Translations under genes and position numbers: made by a program
NCBI GenBank assembly: GCA_035553375.1
Contig: DATNCY010000332.1
Span: 1-64,000 of the forward strand
Origin: JAJPHU01 sp035553375
GTDB lineage: Bacteria; Planctomycetota; Planctomycetia; Gemmatales; Gemmataceae
Direction of reading: 5' to 3'
DNA length: 64,000 nt
Notes under the pieces: model-generated
Told to the model about the DNA's origin: nothing
Database searches by the model: none
What the model saw: only the letters and a program-made list of their open reading frames with translations
Shown: positions 58,553 through 64,000 of the stretch, in pieces
How the letters are laid out: every line of letters starts with the position of its first letter
Position numbering within the stretch: the stretch's first letter is position 1

Positions 58553-59785
58553 TCAAGACTTTTCTCCCCAAACTTTTGCCAACTCGATCAGCACACGCAC
58601 GGCCGTGGCCATCTCTTCCAGACACGTCCACTCCAGCGGCGAATGCAGGTTGTGTTCGCCGGTCGAGAGGTTCGGCGTCGGCAACCCTATCTCGGTCAGA
58701 CGCGAGCCATCGGTGCCGCCGCGCACGATGGTTAACTTCGGCTCGACGCCGGCGCGCCGCATCGCTTCCTGTGCGAAGCTCAGCGCACGCGGTTCCTTCG
58801 CCAGTCCGTCGGCCATGTTGCGATATTGCGGCGTCACCTTCACGTCGATGGATGCTTGCGGATAGTCCGCCGTGACCGTCCGGGCAATGGTGCGCAGTAG
58901 CTCGGCGCGCTCGGCGAGGCGGGCAGTGTCGAAGTCACGCAGCAGAATGCGCATCGTCACCTCGGCAACGCCGCCATCGATGCGGTAGGGATGCAAAAAA
59001 CCCTCGCGGTCGGCGGTCGTCTCCGGCGTCTGGCCCAGACGCGGCAGACGATCGAGGAACAGTCCCGCCAGACGCACGGCGTTTATCATGCGATTCTTGG
59101 CAATGGCCGGATGGATATTCACGCCGCGAATCGTCACGACAGCGAGGTCGGCGGAGAACGTCTCGCCGTCGATCTCGCCTTGCCCGCCGCCGTCGAGCGT
59201 GTAACCGACGACGGCACCGAGTTCCTGCAAATCGACGTGATCGACGCCGTGGCCGATCTCCTCATCGCAGGTGAAACAAACGCGGATGGGGCCGTGCGGC
59301 ACTTCCGGCCGAGCCATCAGTTGAGCCGCCGCCTCCATGATGACCGCCACGCCCGCCTTGTCGTCGGCACCCAACAGCGTTGTGCCATCGGTAGTGATAA
59401 GCGTCTTGCCTTTGACCGTAAGAAGCTCTGGATTGTCGGCAATGCGAATCACCTTGCTCGGATCGCCGGGCAAAACGATGTCGTGGCCATCGTAGTTTTC
59501 GTGGACGATGGGTTTGACATTGCGGCCGGTCGTCTCCGGCGACGTATCGACATGGGCGATCCAGGCAATCGCCGGAGCATCATGGCGCACGGTCGCCGGG
59601 ATCGTCGCCAGAACGATGCCATGCTCGTCTTGCTTGGCGTCGTGCAACCCCAGCGCGCGCAATTCCTCTGTCAACATGCGGCCGAGTTCGAGCTGACCGG
59701 GCGAACTGGGATACGTCGCCGCGCCCTCAACGGCGGTGGTGTCGATGCGCACATAGCGACAAAAACGGTCGAGTAAGGTGTTCAC
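58553..59785 (-). CDS. pepT: Peptidase T (tripeptide aminopeptidase)
   Basis: A 410-residue zinc aminopeptidase that removes the N-terminal residue of tripeptides in the cytoplasm. The GTG at 59785 (GGAG five bases upstream) gives exactly the family start (NTLLDRFCRYVRIDTTA). Metal and catalytic motifs: HVDTSPET, TLLGADDKAGVA, CDEEIGHG, TLDGGGQGEI and GGTDGSRLTEIGLPTPNL then the TGEHNLHSP ending. Length is that of known PepT. It may use tripeptides brought in by transporters such as the POT protein, but the two are far apart. Confidence 0.92.
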   Translation of the reverse strand: MNTLLDRFCRYVRIDTTAVEGAATYPSSPGQLELGRMLTEELRALGLHDAKQDEHGIVLATIPATVRHDAPAIAWIAHVDTSPETTGRNVKPIVHENYDGHDIVLPGDPSKVIRIADNPELLTVKGKTLITTDGTTLLGADDKAGVAVIMEAAAQLMARPEVPHGPIRVCFTCDEEIGHGVDHVDLQELGAVVGYTLDGGGQGEIDGETFSADLAVVTIRGVNIHPAIAKNRMINAVRLAGLFLDRLPRLGQTPETTADREGFLHPYRIDGGVAEVTMRILLRDFDTARLAERAELLRTIARTVTADYPQASIDVKVTPQYRNMADGLAKEPRALSFAQEAMRRAGVEPKLTIVRGGTDGSRLTEIGLPTPNLSTGEHNLHSPLEWTCLEEMATAVRVLIELAKVWGEKS

Positions 59786-59894
59786 GCGAACTCCGCGGGT
59801 TGGTGGTCCAGGAAATTTCGTTCCCTCTCCTCCAGGATAGTCGTTGCGGAAAAGAGGGGTAGAGGAGATACATTCCCGTAGTGGCGTCGGTCGT

Positions 59895-60105
59895 AGTAGA
59901 GCAAAAACGCTAACGTGGTAGGTCCGGCGAGCCGAGCCGGACTTTGACTTCATAAGTGCCGCTCGGCTCGCGGCACCTACTGTCGATTGCAGTAGGTCCG
60001 GCGAGCCGAGCCGGACTTTGACTTCATAAGTGCCGCTCGGCTCGCGGCACCTACCAACTCATGCCGCTCGGCTCGCGGCACCTACTGTTTTGCGTTTTCG
60101 CTCTA
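59895..60105. mobile_element. Composite palindromic element with terminal inverted repeats (MITE-like)
   Basis: The outer ends are inverted: GTAGAGCAAAAACGC (59895-59909) and GCGTTTTCGCTCTAC (60091-60105), with one base difference. Inside are two identical 63-bp palindromic units in direct orientation (59918-59980 and 59992-60054; arms like GTAGGTCC...GGCACCTAC and GAGCCGAGCC) and part of a third at 60061-60085. It carries no gene. It fills the gap between pepT and the restriction-modification gene together with a shorter palindrome at about 60151-60178. Confidence 0.75.
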
Positions 60106-60269
60106 CCAGGGTGTGCCGAAGCTCTGCGAGGGCTTCACCAGCGAGGTGCGGTGGGCCTCGTTCCTCGGCCCACCCTACGAATACAGCGCCGGAGCGAGTA
60201 GAATCTCCTCACCACCCCCGCGCCCTTTCCCCCTCAATGACGAGGGTTATTCGCGGAGATTCGCCGACC

Positions 60270-63163
60270 ATGACGCCTCACGACTTCATCCGCAAATGGC
60301 AAGCGGCGCAGCTAACCGAACGCAGCGCCTGCCAACAGCACTTTCTCGACCTGTGCGAACTGCTCGGTCAACCGAAGCCGGCCGAGGTGGATCCGCGCGG
60401 ACTCTGGTACACCTTCGAGAAGGGAGTGCAGACCGTCGAGGGCGGCAAGGGCTGGGCTGACGTGTGGATGCAGGGCAAGTTCGGCTGGGAATACAAGGGC
60501 AAACACAAGGATCTCAAGATCGCCTATCAGCAGTTGCTCAAATACCGCGAGAGCTTGGAGAATCCGCCGCTGCTCGTCGTCTGCGATCTCGACCGTTTCG
60601 AGATTCACACCAACTTCACCGGCACGGTCAAGAAGGTCCACGCCTTCGACCTCGACGGCCTCGCCGACCCGCGCAACGTCCTGCTACTACGCAATGTCTT
60701 CACGAACCCAGAGACGCTTCGACCGGGAAAGACACAGCACGCCATCACCGAGGAAGTCGCCGGCCGATTCGCGCGCCTGGCCGATGCCCTCGGCCACCGC
60801 GGTATCGCGCCGCAACAGGCCGCTCACTTTCTCATGCAGCTCATGTTCTGCATGTTCGCCCAGGGTATCGACCTGCTGCCGCATGAACTGTTCACGCGCA
60901 CGCTCGCCGGCGGCAAAAGCAACCCCATCCTGCTGTCCAAGCTGTTGGCTGGCCTGTTCCGGTCGATGGCGACCGGCGAACCGTTCGGTGCCGACGCCAT
61001 CCTCCGCTTCAACGGCGGACTGTTCGCGGACACCAACGTCATCGACCTGCTGCCGGCGGAAATCGACGAAATCCACGAGGCCGCCCTGTGCGATTGGTCC
61101 TCCGTCGAGCCGACCATTTTCGGCACACTGTTCGAGCGCTCCCTCGATCCGACCAAACGCTCGCAGATTGGGGCGCACTACACCAGCCGGGCTGACATTG
61201 AAACTATTCTCAAGCCCGTGCTGCTGGCACCTCTCCAGCGCGAATGGGATGAGACTAAACAGCGAGCCGAAAAAGCCTGGGGCAAGGTTCAGAGTGAAGC
61301 GAGCAAGGGCAAGAAACGCAGGACCGATTCTCCGGCGCGCCGCCAATTCAACAAGCTCCTCGAAGACTTCATGGATCGTTTGCGGCATGTCACGGTACTC
61401 GATCCGGCCTGCGGATCGGGCAATTTTCTCTACGTCGCCATTCATCTGCTGCTCGATCTGGAAAAGGAAGTCCTCAACTATGCAGGCGAACACGACCTGC
61501 CCATCATCCCGCTGGTGCGGCCCACGCAATTGTTCGGTCAAGAGATTAACCCCTACGCGCAGCAACTCGCCCAGGTGGTCTTGTGGATCGGCTACTTACA
61601 ATGGAAGTTCTTCAACGGCTACCAGGCTCCGCTCGATCCGGTACTCGATCCGTTCGAGAACATCCGCCACGCTGACGCCATCCTCGATTTGTCCGATCCG
61701 GCTCATCCGGCGGAACCGGATTGGCCGGACGCCGAGTTCATCGTCGGCAATCCGCCGTTTCTCGGAACCAAAAAACTGCGCACGGAATTAGGAGACGATT
61801 ACGTCGAGAAGCTGTTCAAGGTCTACGGCGAGCGAATCCCCAACTTCAGCGACCTATGCTGCTACTGGTTTGAGAAGGCGAGATCGGCCATCGAGCAAGG
61901 ACATACGAAGAGGGTGGGTCTCATTGCCACTCAAGGAATCCGAGGAGGATTGAACCGTCGTGTCCTCGAACGAATCAAAGAGACGGGCGATATTTTCCTC
62001 GCTTGGTCGGACCGAGATTGGATTCTGGATGGTGCGAATGTTCATATCAGCATCGTTGGCTTCGACGCGGGCCGCGAGAAGGACCGCTGGTTGGATGGTA
62101 ACTCCGTCTCCAGCGTCAACGCGAATCTGACGGCAACAGCCGATGTCACCCAAGCGAAGCGGTTGTTGAAAAATCGCGCAGTTGGATTCATCGCCGATGT
62201 GAAGGCCGGGAAGTTTGACATCGCTTCGGAGGAAGCGTTGCTGCTGCTGCAAGAACCGAATCCCCACGGCAGGCCAAACAGTGATGTACTCCGACCGTGG
62301 ATAATGGGTTGGATGTTACTCGGCGGCCGCGCGGAATATGGATCATTGATTTCGGGGCCGAGATGCCGTTGGAACAAGCGAGCTTGTATGAAAAACCGTT
62401 TGAGATCGTCCAAACGAGAGTCAAGCCTCTCCGCGACCAGGTAAAGCGCAAAAGCTATCGTGACTATTGGTGGTTGCATGCGGAGCCGTGCATGGAAATG
62501 CGCCGCCGGATTGAACCATTGAATCGGTTTCTGGCCACTACGACCGTGTCCAAGCATCGGCTGTTCGTGTGGATATTTCCCCCGACATTGCCCGATCACC
62601 AGCTGGTTGCGTTCGCTCGGGATGATGACAGCGCCTTCGGCATTCTCCATTCGCGGCTACACGAAGTCTGGGCACTCGAACTCGGTACACAATTGGAGGA
62701 TCGTCCGCGCTACACACCGACGACGTGCTTCGAGACGTTCCCCTTTCCGAAACCGACCGACTCGCAGCGTGAAGCAATCGCGGTGGCGGCGCGCGAGTTG
62801 AACGAACATCGCAACAATTGGCTGAATCCGCCGGAGTGGACGCGCGAGGAAACGCTGACTTTTCCCGGTTCCGTCGAAGGGCCGTGGGGATGTTATGTGA
62901 CGGACGCCGACGAGCGCGGCATCGGCACGGTGCGCTATCGCCGGCGTGTGCCGAAGGACGAGCAAGCCGCGAACGATCTGGCCAAGCGCACGCTGACCAA
63001 TCTGTACAATCACATGCCGGCGTGGTTGAAACAGGCACATCATAAACTCGACGAAGCAGTATTCGCCGCCTACGGTTTGTCGCCGTCGCTGAGCGATGAG
63101 GATATTCTGGCCCGCCTGTTGGATCTCAACTTGCGTGAAGCGGCAGGCGAACGGCCGGCGTAA
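60270..63163 (+). pseudogene. MmeI-like type IIL restriction-modification gene with frameshift
   Basis: A single-polypeptide restriction/methylation enzyme. Residues 60-80 hold the nuclease site GWADVWMQGKFGWEYKGKH (D64, E74-x-K76, the D-x9-ExK spacing of MmeI). A helical connector leads to the adenine methylase: DPACGSGNFLYVA near residue 378 and NPPFLGTK near 494. Near 62303 the frame breaks after RPNSDVLRPWI; one base more gives NGLDVTRRPRGIWIIDFG and the target-recognition domain continues to 63163 (about 964 residues if repaired). As read, two products result: one to 62444 and one from about 62297. Without the C-terminal half no specific binding is expected. A sequencing error is possible. 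Confidence 0.85.
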
Positions 63164-63220
63164 GCCGGCTGGTATAGCGTCCACCCGTCTACACCAGCCG
63201 GCTTACGCCGGCCGTTCGCC
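63146..63220. repeat. Perfect 28-bp inverted repeat between convergent genes
   Basis: Arms GGCGAACGGCCGGCGTAAGC... and ...GCTTACGCCGGCCGTTCGCC, each 28 bp (63146-63173, 63193-63220), with a 19-base loop. Both flanking genes end in the arms and both encode GERPA-stop from it. Likely a two-way terminator. Confidence 0.9.
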
Positions 63221-63859
63221 AATCCCCGCACGCGGACAGAGTGAGGCGAGGGTACACTCTTCGCACTGTGGTTTGCGTGCATGACAAACCTGCCGGCCGT
63301 GGAAGATCATGCGATGGCCGAACATCGTCCATTGCTTGCGGGGAATCAACTCCATCAAATCGCGCTCGATCTTCACCGGATCGCTATGCACACTCAGCCC
63401 CATGCGTTGGCTGAGTCGGCCGACGTGCGTATCGACGGGAATACCGGGCACATCGTAGGCGTTGCCGAGAATGACGTTGGCCGTCTTGCGGCCGACGCCG
63501 GGCAGCAGCACCAGTTCCTCCATCGTCCGAGGCACCTGGCCATCGTGCTGATCCATCAGTTGCTTGCAGCAGGCGAGGATATTCTTCGCCTTGGTGCGGA
63601 AAAAGTTAGTGGACTTGATGAACTCCTCTAATTCCTTTTGCTCCGCCGTGGCGAAGGCGAACGCATCAGGAAAGCGTGCGAACAGGGCGGGCGTGACTTG
63701 GTTGACACGCTCGTCAGTACATTGCGCCGCCAAGATGGTGGCGACGAGGAGTTGCAGAGGGTTGGCGTAGTTGAGGGCGCAGTAGGCATCAGGATAAAGC
63801 TGAGCCAGTTTGCGCAGGATGCGGCCGGCGCGCGTTCGCAGGGGGTTGGTTGCCTTCAT
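63203..63859 (-). CDS. nth: Endonuclease III (DNA glycosylase/AP lyase)
   Basis: A 218-residue base-excision-repair enzyme that removes oxidised pyrimidines and nicks abasic sites. It has the helix-hairpin-helix LPGVGRKTANVIL with the catalytic lysine, the catalytic aspartate in VDTHVGRL, and the iron-sulfur cluster ligands CHARKPQCEECTLASLC (C-x6-C-x2-C-x5-C). Start at the ATG 63859 gives standard length. The last five codons (GERPA) come from the palindrome shared with the restriction-modification gene. Confidence 0.95.
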   Translation of the reverse strand: MKATNPLRTRAGRILRKLAQLYPDAYCALNYANPLQLLVATILAAQCTDERVNQVTPALFARFPDAFAFATAEQKELEEFIKSTNFFRTKAKNILACCKQLMDQHDGQVPRTMEELVLLPGVGRKTANVILGNAYDVPGIPVDTHVGRLSQRMGLSVHSDPVKIERDLMELIPRKQWTMFGHRMIFHGRQVCHARKPQCEECTLASLCPRAGIGERPA

Positions 63860-64000
63860 GACGAAAATGGTAACAAAACCCGGCGAATGGCGACAGATCG
63901 ACCGGCGGGCGAATGTGGGCTTTTCATGGTGGGGCTTCCAAGATTCCCTCGCTTGGCGGAGCGAAAGTCCCTTTCTCGAAGCGGAGGGCGACGATGGCGT

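Noticed and set aside
63860..64000. Possible gene start at the right edge
   Set aside because: Too little sequence remains to show a frame or motif.

Overview
The window is GC-rich, densely coded bacterial chromosome, almost certainly from a planctomycete of the Gemmatales/Gemmataceae type. The markers are a Tat-exported DUF1501 protein, a decayed DUF1559 fragment, DUF1080 and DUF4432 sugar proteins, MJ0042 and zinc-ribbon membrane proteins, several Hanks-type kinases, a Gemmata-expanded family ending in a GCWALDLLLG motif (30837-31808), and many long intergenic palindromes. No rRNA, tRNA, CRISPR array or complete insertion sequence was found.

Layout. 0-5 kb: Tat metallophosphoesterase, secreted esterase, TyrA and a compact DEAH helicase. 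5-15 kb: a large TPR protein with a degenerate kinase domain, small membrane and secreted proteins, DUF1501, topoisomerase IB, a 27-residue basic peptide gene and an active-looking kinase. 15-30 kb: GT-C glycosyltransferase, a LipB-like protein without the catalytic residues, an ECF sigma/anti-sigma pair, secreted proteins, a zinc-ribbon kinase, an Aas-like acyltransferase/acyl-activating fusion and an MJ0042/beta-propeller membrane protein. 30-38 kb: TrmJ, the Gemmata family protein, a histone-H1-like protein, then a rearranged stress-type cluster (pirin leader fused to a DUF1440-like protein, truncated GH15 fused to a membrane-protein tail, intact pirin), a degenerate sulfatase and a bestrophin. 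38-44 kb: a divergent c-heme DUF3365 protein and Rrf2 regulator, an MFS carrier, an iron-permease-like protein, a toxin-antitoxin-like pair and an APC permease. 44-52 kb, minus strand: two tiny genes (one frameshifted), a four-gene operon (POT carrier, membrane protein, DUF4432 epimerase, DUF1080), VKOR, a DUF1559 remnant and SAM hydrolase. 51-64 kb: Uma2, DUF2203, NagB-LmbE fusion, ThiS-ThiG fusion, VapBC-like module with DUF6940, HEPN pair, PepT, a frameshifted MmeI-like restriction-modification gene and endonuclease III.

How the genes work together. The clearest functional units are the sigma/anti-sigma pair, the POT-to-DUF1080 sugar/oligopeptide operon, the zinc ribbon/SAM hydrolase pair, the Rrf2/heme divergon, and the 56.4-63.2 kb stretch rich in toxin-antitoxin, HEPN and restriction genes, which looks like a defence-type accessory island. 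Several proteins keep a fold but lose its catalytic residues (kinase, LipB, sulfatase).

Between genes there are two classes of structured DNA: long near-perfect palindromes of several families, some supplying the stop codons of convergent genes, and three hairpins each built from a different 7-bp tandem repeat. All assignments come from reading motifs; no database search was possible.
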